DNA of 64,000 nucleotides from Zavarzinella formosa DSM 19928 (GCF_000255705.1 NZ_JH636443.1:497481-561480), one strand, 5' to 3'; shown: positions 49,865-58,726, numbered from the stretch's first letter. A program made the numbers and translations. Notes: a model not told the origin generated them from the sequence alone.

Positions 49865-50734
49865 CTAACCTTTCGGGGCATTGTGCCGGCGATAAAGCCG
49901 CCACTTCATGCGGACGAACCAAGCCAGCAACCCGGAGAACCACACACCCTTGCGGTATGCTTTCCAAAACCCCTGGCGGTCTTCGTCGGTCACGCCGGGC
50001 ACGTCGGACGAGTAAAGCAATTGGGCGAGGTCTTTGGCCCGTGTCCGAATCGCAAATGATTGATGGATCATCCGGTGCAGGTCGATGACGGTCACCCGGC
50101 CTCGCCAGTTCTCCGGCACTTGCTTCGTGTCGGCTTCATCAATGTAGAAGTGGCAGAAATACCAATCGCGATGAAACGTGGAACGATCGTGAAATTCATG
50201 CGACAGCCGGACAAGTTCCGACGACAGCGAATCCTTCCAGCGTTGAAACTCCGGGGCCGGAAGTTGTTCGGCCGCCTGCGGAACCCCTTCGTGCAAGGGG
50301 ACCATGTTCGTCAGCTCCTCCAAGGCGAGGAAACTTTGCAGGCGGCCCCCCGGCAACAGAATCTCCCCGGCGGCCACGGGGCGCGGGACCGGGATGCCTT
50401 GGGCGGCGGCCCATGCCAGATGTTCGTATTCCTCAAGGCCGGGCGAGCGGGCTTTGCGGGGGAACAACACGGACAGAAGCCCGTGTGAACGCGGCAGAAT
50501 GTAATGCCGTTTGAGATAAACAACCAGCGTGCGGCCATCCGGGGCGGTCAGCGTCCAGCGGCCGATGGAACGGCCCTGTTTGGCGTGGAAGCGGTCTTTC
50601 ACCTCCACGTCCATGATCGTCTTCACCCAGTCCGGGCCGACGAAATCGACCCAGTCCGCGCTCTCGCGGATCTTCCGGCAGCCATGCCTCCATCGACTGG
50701 CGGGCGTGCCGAGTTCATCGCGGGGTTCGCTCAT
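49865..50734 (-). CDS. LPS core heptose/Kdo kinase (WaaP family)
   Basis: 289 residues from ATG 50734, which overlaps the upstream stop codon as ATGA; the longer frame from 50782 would overlap the other kinase gene more. Kinase-like landmarks of WaaP/InaA are visible: VYLKRHYILPR (nucleotide lysine), HRDWYFCHFYI (catalytic Asp) and VTVIDLHRM (metal Asp). WaaP phosphorylates heptose in the inner core, which stabilises the outer membrane. Gene order with the GT9 heptosyltransferase and hldE fits this. Cytoplasmic, membrane associated. Confidence 0.88.
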   Translation of the reverse strand: MSEPRDELGTPASRWRHGCRKIRESADWVDFVGPDWVKTIMDVEVKDRFHAKQGRSIGRWTLTAPDGRTLVVYLKRHYILPRSHGLLSVLFPRKARSPGLEEYEHLAWAAAQGIPVPRPVAAGEILLPGGRLQSFLALEELTNMVPLHEGVPQAAEQLPAPEFQRWKDSLSSELVRLSHEFHDRSTFHRDWYFCHFYIDEADTKQVPENWRGRVTVIDLHRMIHQSFAIRTRAKDLAQLLYSSDVPGVTDEDRQGFWKAYRKGVWFSGLLAWFVRMKWRLYRRHNAPKG

Positions 50735-52182
50735 CCGGCCGCGGCCCCCAGCCAGCGATTGGCCCGTTCCACATGCCGCCACGACAATTTTTTCACCAAT
50801 TCAAAACAAGCCGGATCGTTGACAACCGCCCGGCCATCAATGATGGCGAACGGCTTGGCCGACACGGGAAGTTCCCGCAAGGCGACGCCGACGGCGTGTA
50901 GTTTTCGCACCAATTCGGGAAGCGTCATCACTATGTCGCCCGTTGGCGATCCTTCGTAAGCGACAAACGCGGTGGCGTTCATTCCCGTGGTTCGCTGGCC
51001 ATAGGCCACGATCTTCGGAGCCGGGACGCCATAGCGTTCCAAGTGCATCACGAGGCGGGCCAGTTTCAATTCGTCGGATCGCCACGATTTGCCGCGAAGA
51101 GCCGCCCAGCAACGGCCCCACGGGCGGCGATATTCATTCGCTTTCCAGCAAGTCCCGGCGGGCAGCATGGCCGGGAGCGCCGTGCGGGTCGCGTCATGCA
51201 ATTGTCGGATGATGACATCGTTTCGCAGATCATCGGCGATGGCGGGCACGGCACACACCGTCTCGCCCTGAATGCGGACAAGCAGTTGCTTCGCATCCGC
51301 CTGCTGGCCGAGTTGCCGGCGAATACCGGGCCGCTTCCGCAGTTTGGTCGCTTCCGCGAGAATCTGGCGGGCGAGTGGCTTCCACTCACGCTGGCCGCAC
51401 TCGGCGAGATAGGCTTTCAGGAAGCGAAACCGGTTTGTCCGGCCAATCTCATCCGGCGTCGTCGCGCACAGGGCCGCCAGAGATCGTACCCGTTGAATCG
51501 GCATGGTGGCTTTCAACAGCCGGGCTTGTTGCCAGTCGAGGATGGTGATGTTCCCGGTCGCATCGGCCAAAATGTGTTTGGCGTAGAGATCGGGTTGATC
51601 GACGCCAGCTTGATGTAATCTGGCAATGGCGATGGCCAAGGCCCGGCTGTCACCGGAGAACTCAAGAGCCCCACTGCGTAAGCGGTGGGGGTTGTTTCTC
51701 GAATCTGACAGCCACCCCCACCGCTTACGCAGTGGGGCTCTTGATGCTTCTTCTGACAATTCAGCTCGATGATCTTCAGTCCCCGCCTCCCGCACCAGCA
51801 AAAACGCCTGCCCGCCCCACTCGCCGTAAGCCATCCACTCGGGGCCGCACAACTCGCGTTCTTCAAGGAATCGCAGCACTCTGGCCTCGCGCTCGCTCAT
51901 GGAGACGAAGCCGAATCCGGCGAGGAAGTTTTTCCAACGACTGCGGAATTGAACCTGATGTTCCCGCTTCAAATAAGCGGTCATCCCGCCCAGTTCCACT
52001 CGCGAGACATTGCGGCCGACGTGGCCATTGACCACGACGCCGGGAAGGCTCAGCACGTCTTGCGGCGTGGCGAGATGGTGCAGCGCCAGGAGTTCCTGAT
52101 AGTCGGGATTCACGATCAGCCAGCCGTTTGTCCGGGGGACATGCGAGCCGATCTGCAACGGGGAAATAGATTTAACCGACAA
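50731..52182 (-). CDS. Double WaaP-like kinase protein carrying an in-frame palindromic insertion
   Basis: 483 residues. It starts at TTG 52182, where a perfect AAGGAGG lies seven bases upstream; there is no better start. Residues about 40-290 form a WaaP-like kinase with AYLKREHQVQFRS, ARLHQAGVDQPDLYAKHIL and TILDWQQARLL. Residues about 320-480 look like a second, weaker copy (KANEYRRPWGRCW, VRKLHAVGVALRELP, IDGRAVVNDP) lacking a clear catalytic Asp, so it may be regulatory. An 83-bp palindrome sits between ELSEEA and DSRALA, adding about 28 residues (S147-E174) between the nucleotide-binding and catalytic segments. Probable LPS core kinase; the insertion may or may not be tolerated. Confidence 0.75.
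   Translation of the reverse strand: MSVKSISPLQIGSHVPRTNGWLIVNPDYQELLALHHLATPQDVLSLPGVVVNGHVGRNVSRVELGGMTAYLKREHQVQFRSRWKNFLAGFGFVSMSEREARVLRFLEERELCGPEWMAYGEWGGQAFLLVREAGTEDHRAELSEEASRAPLRKRWGWLSDSRNNPHRLRSGALEFSGDSRALAIAIARLHQAGVDQPDLYAKHILADATGNITILDWQQARLLKATMPIQRVRSLAALCATTPDEIGRTNRFRFLKAYLAECGQREWKPLARQILAEATKLRKRPGIRRQLGQQADAKQLLVRIQGETVCAVPAIADDLRNDVIIRQLHDATRTALPAMLPAGTCWKANEYRRPWGRCWAALRGKSWRSDELKLARLVMHLERYGVPAPKIVAYGQRTTGMNATAFVAYEGSPTGDIVMTLPELVRKLHAVGVALRELPVSAKPFAIIDGRAVVNDPACFELVKKLSWRHVERANRWLGAAAG
51662..51744. repeat. 83-bp perfect palindromic element inside a kinase gene
   Basis: Arms 51662-51692 and 51714-51744 are perfect 31-bp inverted repeats (TCAAGAGCCCCACTGCGTAA at the outer end) around a 21-base loop. 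It lies wholly within the reading frame of the double WaaP-like kinase, which stays open through it. It differs from the other palindromes in the window. Confidence 0.9.
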
Positions 52183-53233
52183 GTCGAACCCTCCTTGGCG
52201 TGACTCGTTCCAGCAATTCTTCGGAGGCCGTCCGCACGTCGTCCACGGTGAGTTCCGTCATGCACCGATGGTCGGTCGGGCAGACCCGCAATTGACACGG
52301 GCCGCACGGCACTTTCTTCTGAAGATTGATCGCTTTCGCAAAATACGTTTCGGTCCATTCGATGAACGTCGGCCCGAACAGCGACACCACCGGCCGGTCA
52401 AACGCGGCGGCAAAATGCCGGGGTCCGCTGTCTGTGGTGACCAGCAGATCAAGCCGTTTGACGCATGCCTTGGTGAGGCCAATCGACACCGGCCGATCCG
52501 CCAGCGAGAAGACGTTCGGATGACCGGCCCCGGCGACGATGGCCTTGGCGGTTTCCCGCTCGTTCGGCCCGCACACCACCAGCACGGCCCCGCCGCGACG
52601 CCGGGCCAAATCCCCGGCCAGTTTGGCGAAGTATTCCGTCGGCCAAAGTTTCGAGGCCCCGAAGGCCCCGCTCGAATTCAGGCCGATCACTTCGGGGTAC
52701 TGATGCAATTTCAAATCATTCCACACCCGGTCGGCGGCAGCCTCGTCCGTCGGCGTGGTGAACAACTCCATTCGATAACCGGGATCGTCCGTGCCGAGTT
52801 TCACCACCAAGCGGTTGTAATCATCAATCACCGGGCAGGGTTTCGGCTTGCCGCGTTCGTCTTTCGCGTAAGCCAGTTTGTCCGTCAGCAAAAATCCCCG
52901 GCCATATCGATTGAAACCAACCCGTCGACGGCACCGCCCCAAGGCGGCAATCATCGCGGCCCTGAATGAATTGGGAAACAACACGGCCGCATCCATGCCT
53001 CGCGTTCGCAACTGCCGGATAACGGCCACTTCCCGCCGGTCTTTCGGCCCCTTGCGGTCATACAAAATCGTCCCGGCGAACCACGGGCTTCCCTCCAGCG
53101 TGGCAGCCACATACGGCTTGCACACGGCAAAGAGATTCGCCTGCGGCCAGCGATCCCGCACGGCCCGAATCGCGGGTGTGGCCATCACCACATCCCCGAT
53201 CCAGTTCGGCAAAAAGAGAGCGATATTTCGCAT
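52172..53233 (-). CDS. waaF: ADP-heptose:LPS heptosyltransferase (GT9, WaaF-like)
   Basis: 353 residues. GT9 pattern: FLPNWIGDVVMATPAIRAVR at the start for acceptor binding, LNSSGAFGASKLWP, and VTTDSGPRHFAAAFDRPVVSLFG for the ADP-heptose site. WaaF adds the second heptose of the inner core; WaaC would be the alternative, and the NWIGDVVMATP start favours WaaF. A cysteine-rich stretch (CGPCQLRVCPTDHRC) near the end is common in this family. It overlaps the double kinase gene by 11 bases. Upstream a 133-bp tandem repeat separates it from hldE, so its promoter may lie near that repeat. Confidence 0.9.
   Translation of the reverse strand: MRNIALFLPNWIGDVVMATPAIRAVRDRWPQANLFAVCKPYVAATLEGSPWFAGTILYDRKGPKDRREVAVIRQLRTRGMDAAVLFPNSFRAAMIAALGRCRRRVGFNRYGRGFLLTDKLAYAKDERGKPKPCPVIDDYNRLVVKLGTDDPGYRMELFTTPTDEAAADRVWNDLKLHQYPEVIGLNSSGAFGASKLWPTEYFAKLAGDLARRRGGAVLVVCGPNERETAKAIVAGAGHPNVFSLADRPVSIGLTKACVKRLDLLVTTDSGPRHFAAAFDRPVVSLFGPTFIEWTETYFAKAINLQKKVPCGPCQLRVCPTDHRCMTELTVDDVRTASEELLERVTPRRVRLVG
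52190..52196 (-). promoter_or_regulatory. Strong ribosome-binding site (AAGGAGG) for the TTG start at 52182
   Basis: AAGGAGG is followed after seven bases by TTG. It lies inside the end of the GT9 gene and argues that TTG is the true start and that the two genes are coupled. Confidence 0.7.
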
Positions 53234-53253
53234 GAGTCGGTTCGGTAATCCTT

Positions 53254-53519
53254 AAAACCATTCACCGCAGAGGGCACAGAGAACACAGTGAGAAAACAAT
53301 AAAACGCAATGGTCTTCTCCGTCTTTTTTTTCTCTGTGCTCTCTGCGCCCTCTACGGTGAATTTCTTCCTGCTTCTTTCAGGCCACAAAACCATTCACCG
53401 CAGAGGGCACAGAGAGCACAGTGAGAAAACAATAAAATGCCATGGTCTTCTCCGTCTTTTTTTTCTCTGTGCTCTCTGCGCCCTCTGCGGTGAATTTCTT
53501 CTCTCTTCTTTCAAGCCAC
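53254..53519. repeat. Two tandem 133-bp palindromic repeats
   Basis: Copy 1 spans 53254-53386 and copy 2 53387-53519. Each contains TTCACCGCAGAGGGCACAGAG near its left end and the complementary form near its right end, so each can fold into a long hairpin with a T/A-rich centre. The copies differ at a few positions, showing that they are not a sequencing artefact. The last 9 bases lie in the 3' end of hldE. Confidence 0.9.
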
Positions 53520-55001
53520 TTTCATTTGCTGGATCAGTTTGGTGGTTGAAAAACCCTCCCGCAAGCCGGCGAGATAGACGCGACCGCCGTAGCTTTCCAC
53601 CAGTTCCCCGCCGACGACCTGATCCTTCCGGTAGTCGGCCCCTTTCACCAGCACATCGGGCCGGATGGCTTCGATGAGGTCGATGGGCGTTTCCTGATCG
53701 AAGATCACCACTTGGTCAACGGCCGCCAGCCCGGCCAGCACGGCCGCCCGAGCTTCCATCGGGTTCACCGGGCGGCCGGCGCCCTTCAGGTTTCGCACGC
53801 TGGAATCGCTGTTCAGCCCGACGACGAGGCAGTCGGCCTGGGCGCGGGCTTCCATCAGGTATTGCACATGGCCGACGTGCAGCACATCGAAGCAGCCGTT
53901 GGTGAAGGCGATCTTCTGGCCGACCAATCGGCGGGCGTTCAACTCGGTGACCGCTTGCGACAAACTGCGAACCTTCCCGAGCGCCGCGTTGGCATCGGCA
54001 AACGAGGGCGTATGCAGCAAATCGCTGACGATCTCTTCCCGGCTGACCGTCGCCACGCCGATCTTTTCAACTTCCAAGCCCCCGGCGATGTTGGCGAGGC
54101 GAATGGCCGAGGGATAATCGGCCCCGGCGGCAAAGGCCAGCCCGAGGACGCTCATCACCATGTCCCCGGCGCCGGTGATGTCGTACACCTGACGCGGCCG
54201 GGTGGGGTAAATTCCCTCCGTGCCGTCGCGGTGGGACAGGGCCATGCCGTCCTTGTCGAGCGTGACGATTCCGGCTTCCAAGCCGAGCGTGTCCCGCAAT
54301 TGCCGGGCGGCTTGCAGCGCCTCGGCGGCGGTGTTGATGGTTCGGCCTGTGGCCAGTCCCGCCTCCAACCGGTTGGGTGTCATGGACGAACACCCGGCGT
54401 AGCGCGAATAATCCCGCCCGCGAATCGGGTCGGCGATCACGCGGATGCCCTTCGCCTTGGCGGCGGCCACCGTGTGGCTGATGATTCGCGGCGTGCAAAC
54501 GCCTTTGTCGTAATCGCTGATTAGCACCACGGCGGCCCGGTTGACTTCGGCCGTCAGCAGTTCGCACAAGCGGTCTTCAACAAGGCCGGTGACAGGTTCG
54601 CGGACTTCGTAATCGACGCGAAGCATCTGCTGCGGGTGTCGGGCCTGCGCCCGGCCCATGTAGCGTTCCTTCACCGTCGTCGGCCGCGAAGTGTCAGCCA
54701 GCGTGCCCGAGGAATCGACGCCCAAGCCATCGAGAATAGATCGCACCCGTCCACCGTCGGCATCGTTTCCGACCACGCCGACGAGGGAGACATCGGCTCC
54801 AAGGGCACTCAACATGGTGGCGACGCTGCTGGCGCCGCCGAGACGTTCTTCCCGCTTGTCGGCCCGCAACAGGATGACCGGGGCTTCCTGGCTGATGCGT
54901 TCGGCATTGCCCCACACATAGCGATCCAGCATGAGATCGCCGACGACCAGCACGCGAGGTCGGCCAAGGTTTTGGACCAGTTCGATCAGTTCAACGGACA
55001 T
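53511..55001 (-). CDS. hldE: Bifunctional heptose kinase / heptose-1-phosphate adenylyltransferase
   Basis: 496 residues, the standard bifunctional length. The N-terminal domain (1-330) is a ribokinase-type sugar kinase with DLMLDRYVWGNAERISQEAPV, GGASSVAT and the anion hole motif DITGAGDMVMS. The C-terminal domain (about 345-496) is a nucleotidylyltransferase with FTNGCFDVLHVGHVQYL (HxGH) and KGADYRKDQVVG. It converts D-glycero-D-manno-heptose 7-phosphate toward ADP-heptose, the donor for the GT9 enzyme encoded downstream. The two loci are separated by the tandem palindromic repeat. Confidence 0.95.
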   Translation of the reverse strand: MSVELIELVQNLGRPRVLVVGDLMLDRYVWGNAERISQEAPVILLRADKREERLGGASSVATMLSALGADVSLVGVVGNDADGGRVRSILDGLGVDSSGTLADTSRPTTVKERYMGRAQARHPQQMLRVDYEVREPVTGLVEDRLCELLTAEVNRAAVVLISDYDKGVCTPRIISHTVAAAKAKGIRVIADPIRGRDYSRYAGCSSMTPNRLEAGLATGRTINTAAEALQAARQLRDTLGLEAGIVTLDKDGMALSHRDGTEGIYPTRPRQVYDITGAGDMVMSVLGLAFAAGADYPSAIRLANIAGGLEVEKIGVATVSREEIVSDLLHTPSFADANAALGKVRSLSQAVTELNARRLVGQKIAFTNGCFDVLHVGHVQYLMEARAQADCLVVGLNSDSSVRNLKGAGRPVNPMEARAAVLAGLAAVDQVVIFDQETPIDLIEAIRPDVLVKGADYRKDQVVGGELVESYGGRVYLAGLREGFSTTKLIQQMKVA

Positions 55002-55084
55002 GCGAACACTCCGGCACGAAATCCTTCACGATGCCGAATGTTACCGGGCACAGGCCCGGCCGTTTGATGTGTTGACGCACCTTG

Positions 55085-56131
55085 TCACCTTTGGAGGGCT
55101 GTTTCCCGAACCGCCCGGTCGAACGATTCCTGTTCGTGAGTCAATTCTAACCCAATCCGCACGGCATAGACAGGCCGACCGGCCAGGGCGTCCACCCGCA
55201 ACTTCACCCAGTCTTTTTGCGTCGTCACCAGCCATGCCTCCGGGGGAAGCGTCCCGGCCCAGCGGGTCAGGTTTTCCACATCGGCCCGCGAATACGGGTG
55301 ATGATCCGGGTATTCCTTCAACTCGCTGACGGCCGCCCCCAGATCGGCCACCGTCCGGTGAAAGGCCGCCGGGTTGCCGATGCCGCAGAAGGCCCCGACG
55401 GTTTTGCCCGCGAGGTCTTCCACCGGCCGCGTCTCGCTTCCGTTCACCAATTCCATCGGCCGATGCACGCTATGGGCCACCGGCTTGCCGGGGGCATGGC
55501 GGGCCACTTCTTCCAGCAATTTCGGCAAATCCACGGCTTGATCGACCCGTGTGATCAGGATGAAACCGGCCCGGCTCAATCGGCTTCGCGGCTCCCGCAA
55601 TCCACCGCGTGGCAACAAGTAGCCGCCTCCCCACGGATCGGTGGCGTCGATCAACACGATGTCCAAATCCCGCCCGAGACGCCGATGCTGGAAGCCATCG
55701 TCCAGAATCAGGCACTCGCTTTCCAATTCTTCAATCGCGGTGCGGGCTAGTTCCGTGCGGTCGGCCCCTTGCAAATGCGGCACGTCCGGCAGGTTTTCTT
55801 CCAGCACCATCGCTTCGTCGTTGCGGCCAATCTCCGACCCGTAACCCCGGCTCAGGATGGCAATTTGAAGATCTTCCTCACGGAGTAGTTTCGCCACATA
55901 CTCCACGCAAGGGGTCTTCCCGGTCCCGCCAACGGTCAGATTGCCGACGCTGATGACCGGCACGCCCGCCCGATGAATATTCGCGGCCTTCGCATATTTG
56001 CGATTGTGAATCCAACTCCCGACGGCATACGGCCCCCGCCCGAGCCAGAGCAGACGCCGAAGCGCAAACGCCCCCGGCCCTTTGGCCGTGCCGTGGGTGA
56101 TGGACCGCCATCGTTCGGGAGAAAAAGCCAC
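55085..56131 (-). CDS. lpxK: Tetraacyldisaccharide 4'-kinase
   Basis: About 348 residues when started at GTG 56131; a TTG at 56155 is also possible and neither has a clear ribosome-binding site. The P-loop is SVGNLTVGGTGKTP, the LpxK-specific acidic motif is LDDGFQHRRL, and ISRGYGS-type sequence is present as LSRGYGSEIG. It phosphorylates the 4' position of the lipid A disaccharide, the second-last core step. Its presence with hldE and waaF shows that this organism makes lipid A and a heptose-containing core. The gap of 83 bases to hldE suggests co-transcription. Confidence 0.92.
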   Translation of the reverse strand: MAFSPERWRSITHGTAKGPGAFALRRLLWLGRGPYAVGSWIHNRKYAKAANIHRAGVPVISVGNLTVGGTGKTPCVEYVAKLLREEDLQIAILSRGYGSEIGRNDEAMVLEENLPDVPHLQGADRTELARTAIEELESECLILDDGFQHRRLGRDLDIVLIDATDPWGGGYLLPRGGLREPRSRLSRAGFILITRVDQAVDLPKLLEEVARHAPGKPVAHSVHRPMELVNGSETRPVEDLAGKTVGAFCGIGNPAAFHRTVADLGAAVSELKEYPDHHPYSRADVENLTRWAGTLPPEAWLVTTQKDWVKLRVDALAGRPVYAVRIGLELTHEQESFDRAVRETALQR

Positions 56132-56214
56132 CAGTCGATTACCCGGTTTACCCAAAGCGCGGAGTGTACCCGGAAACCGGGAAAAGGGTCAATGCGGGTT
56201 TTGAGAGAGAAGAG

Positions 56215-56517
56215 TCATTCGCCAAATCGCCGTTGCCGCCAATAACCTGGTCGGCGGCGATGATGAGAAATTGCCACGATCCACACGGCATTTTCCAGAT
56301 TTGCATAGAAGATCGTGTGGGAGAATCGTCGAAGCGGGCAGGCCCGGACATCATCAATTTCAATCGCGTATAGAAATGGATTCTCAAGGATTCTGGACAA
56401 TGATTCTTCAAACGCAAGGCGAAACTCGCGGCCCAACCCGGCCGCTTGAGCGTCGAGATAATCTGCGGCCTCGGCTAGTTCCGCATCAGCTTCCGAATGA
56501 AATATGACCGGCTTCAA
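56215..56517 (-). CDS. ParE/RelE-family toxin
   Basis: 100 residues starting at TTG 56517, which overlaps the antitoxin stop codon in a TTGA junction. ParE pattern: IFHSEADAELAEAADYLDAQ, GREFRLAFEESLSRILENP and the C-terminal RRFSHTIFYAN and ISHHRRRPGYW. Type II toxins of this fold act on DNA gyrase (ParE) or mRNA (RelE); the family here resembles the ParE side, which is inference. The antitoxin gene lies immediately upstream. Confidence 0.85.
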   Translation of the reverse strand: MKPVIFHSEADAELAEAADYLDAQAAGLGREFRLAFEESLSRILENPFLYAIEIDDVRACPLRRFSHTIFYANLENAVWIVAISHHRRRPGYWRQRRFGE

Positions 56518-56735
56518 GGATATTTCTCACGCAGACGCCGCAACACGTCATCGGCGGGAATGCCTGTTATCCTGCCCGACCGGATATCATCCATCCGTCG
56601 AACGAGTTCTTTTCGCCAAGCATCGGTGTGATCGGAATCGAGTGGCTCAAGAGTTCCGATCAAATAGTCGGCCAAATCGGCCCTTTCACCGTTAGTCAAT
56701 CCATCGGCCGAGCGCTTGATTTCTTCAAGTGTCAT
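56514..56735 (-). CDS. Addiction-module antitoxin component
   Basis: 73 residues from ATG 56735. AAGGAG lies six bases before this ATG and decides it over upstream ATGs at 56762, 56759 and 56753. The product is MTLEEIKRSADGLTNGERADLADYL followed by a helical tail, the pattern of the small addiction-module component family (TIGR02574-like). It should bind the ParE-like toxin encoded just downstream and repress the operon. Confidence 0.8.
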   Translation of the reverse strand: MTLEEIKRSADGLTNGERADLADYLIGTLEPLDSDHTDAWRKELVRRMDDIRSGRITGIPADDVLRRLREKYP

Positions 56736-56741
56736 GGCAGG

Positions 56742-56747
56742 CTCCTT
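56742..56747 (-). promoter_or_regulatory. Ribosome-binding site (AAGGAG) choosing the antitoxin start
   Basis: AAGGAG lies six bases before ATG 56735, within the reading frame of the longer alternative. Confidence 0.6.
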
Positions 56748-57007
56748 GGGCATCGCCATCATATTATCTCCGAATCGGGCTGTCGGAGGAGGCGAGTTTC
56801 ATCCGTGAAACGGGTATGCAAATCTTTCGAGCGCTCCCTTGGGGTGAAGACAAGCCGCCGACATGCGCCAGAAAGATTTGCCACACTTGATTCCTTTTCG
56901 GCGAACACGTTCGGGTTCTCCGGCTTCCCCCGATCCGCTATCCTGAATCATACCCGCCTGTTTCTCGTCCAAAATAACGCCCGGCTTTTGCCTTTACGGA
57001 ATCGGTC

Positions 57008-58420
57008 ATGACCTTTTGCCATCAGTTTTCTCCCGCGTTTACCCGGCGGGACATGCTCAAAACTTCGGCGAATGGCTTTGGCCTCATGGCGTTGGCGTCG
57101 CTCTTGGGTTCGTCGGCATCCGGTGCGGAAAATCCGCTGGCAGTGAGGACGCCGCACTTCAAGGCGAAGGCCAAACGGGTGATCTTTTTGTTCATGCACG
57201 GCGGACCTTCGCAGGTGGACACCTTCGACTTCAAGCCGGAATTGAAGAAGCGGGACGGCCAGCCGTTTCCCGGCCAGAAGCCGCGCGTGCAGTTCGCGGC
57301 CACTGGCAATTTGCTGGCTTCGCCGTGGGAGTTCAAGCCCGGCGGAAAGTCCGGCACGCTGGTCAGCGATTTGTTCCCCCATGTGCGGGACCGGGCCGAC
57401 GATCTGTGCGTCATCAAATCCATCCATGCGGACAACTCGGCCCACGGCGGCGCCTTGCTGCAATTGCATACCGGCAGCGACACCTTCGTGCGCCCCAGCA
57501 TCGGCTCGTGGCTCACCTACGGATTGGGCAGCGAGAATCAAAACTTGCCGGGTTTTATCACCATCAATCCCACCCTCAGCCACGGCGGCGTGGGCAACTG
57601 GTCCAGCGCCTTCCTCCCGGCCGCTTATCAGGGAACGCCGATCGGGCATTCGGGCATCAAGTGCAAGGATGCGAAACTGCGGGACATCACCAACGACTCA
57701 ATGCCCGCCGACCTTCAGCGGATGCAGCTTGATCTGGTGCAGAAGATGAACGCGAAGCACCTTCAGGGGAGCGGCCCGGATCAGGCGCTGGAGGGCCGGA
57801 TCAACTCGTATGAACTGGCCTACCGGATGCAGACCGAGGCCCCGAGCCTGATGGACATCAAGGACGAATCCAAGGAGACACTCGCCCTCTACGGCATCGA
57901 CGAAGAACCGACCGACAACTTCGGCCGGCAATGCCTCCTCGCCCGGCGGTTCGCCGAGAAGGGCGTGCGGTTCATCCAATGCTCACATTCTTATAAGTGG
58001 GACCAGCACGACAATTTGAAAAAAGGGCACGAAACCAACGCCCGCGAAGTGGACAAGCCGATTGCCGGGTTGCTCGCCGACCTGAAACGCCGGGGGCTGT
58101 TGGAAGACACCCTCGTCTGGTGGGGAGGCGAGTTCGGCCGCACGCCGACGGCCCAAGGCAATCGCGACGGCCGGGATCACAATCCCCACGCCTTCAGCAT
58201 GTGGATGGCCGGCGGCGGCGCCAAAGGCGGTACTTCCGTGGGATCGACAGACGACTTCGGCTATTTCGCCACCGAGAACAAAGTCCACCTGCATGACCTG
58301 CACGCGACCATCCTCCATTTGATGGGAATGGATCACGAGAAACTCACCTACAAGCATGCCGGCCGGGATTTCCGGCTCACCGATGTCGCCGGGCGCGTGG
58401 TGCGGGAAGTTCTCGCCTGA
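57008..58420 (+). CDS. DUF1501 family secreted protein, second copy
   Basis: 470 residues. TRRDMLKTSANGFGLMALASL is a Tat-like leader. The family motifs FLFMHGGPSQVDTFDFKPEL, WWGGEFGRTPTAQG, GRDHNPHAFSMWMAGGGAKGG and HDLHATILHLMGMDHEKL are intact and parallel those of the copy at 32.5-33.9 kb, giving the metal-binding Asp/His set. The two copies differ in the middle part, where SHGGVGNWSSAFLPAAYQG and similar loops vary. It also lacks a DUF1549/DUF1553 neighbour. Divergent from the toxin-antitoxin pair across a 270-base gap without visible features. Confidence 0.9.
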   Translation: MTFCHQFSPAFTRRDMLKTSANGFGLMALASLLGSSASGAENPLAVRTPHFKAKAKRVIFLFMHGGPSQVDTFDFKPELKKRDGQPFPGQKPRVQFAATGNLLASPWEFKPGGKSGTLVSDLFPHVRDRADDLCVIKSIHADNSAHGGALLQLHTGSDTFVRPSIGSWLTYGLGSENQNLPGFITINPTLSHGGVGNWSSAFLPAAYQGTPIGHSGIKCKDAKLRDITNDSMPADLQRMQLDLVQKMNAKHLQGSGPDQALEGRINSYELAYRMQTEAPSLMDIKDESKETLALYGIDEEPTDNFGRQCLLARRFAEKGVRFIQCSHSYKWDQHDNLKKGHETNAREVDKPIAGLLADLKRRGLLEDTLVWWGGEFGRTPTAQGNRDGRDHNPHAFSMWMAGGGAKGGTSVGSTDDFGYFATENKVHLHDLHATILHLMGMDHEKLTYKHAGRDFRLTDVAGRVVREVLA

Positions 58421-58726
58421 GCGGAGAATTCCTTTTCGGGTGGCACTTTTCGCCGCCACCATTTAATTCATCTGTCGCCTTATTTGCCGGTCGCCGGTGA
58501 TTTCAAGAGTGCCGATGCGAGTTGACTCGTCACAAATTATTTACAAATAGACATTTGAGTCAAAATTTAACCGCCATCTTTACAGGCTTTTTGTCAATCA
58601 AGATATCGCATGAAAGTTATTGTCTTATTAGCATAATCAGATTATTTGGAATGATCCGCTTCCCGTGCTATATCTGCGGAACGATCACAATCGCCCCCGT
58701 CCGCACTATCCGACCAGCACACCCAC
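58421..58726 (+). other. AT-rich intergenic stretch before the kinase gene
   Basis: 306 bases with clearly lower GC than the surroundings, with runs such as TTTACAAATAGACATTTGAG and TTATTAGCATAATCAG. No gene or hairpin of note. It probably contains the promoter of the large kinase gene, but several TTG-like and TA-rich words compete and none is decisive. Confidence 0.5.

Noticed and set aside
53254-53519. CRISPR array
   Set aside because: Only two copies, 133 bp each and directly adjacent without spacers; each unit is a palindrome rather than a short repeat.
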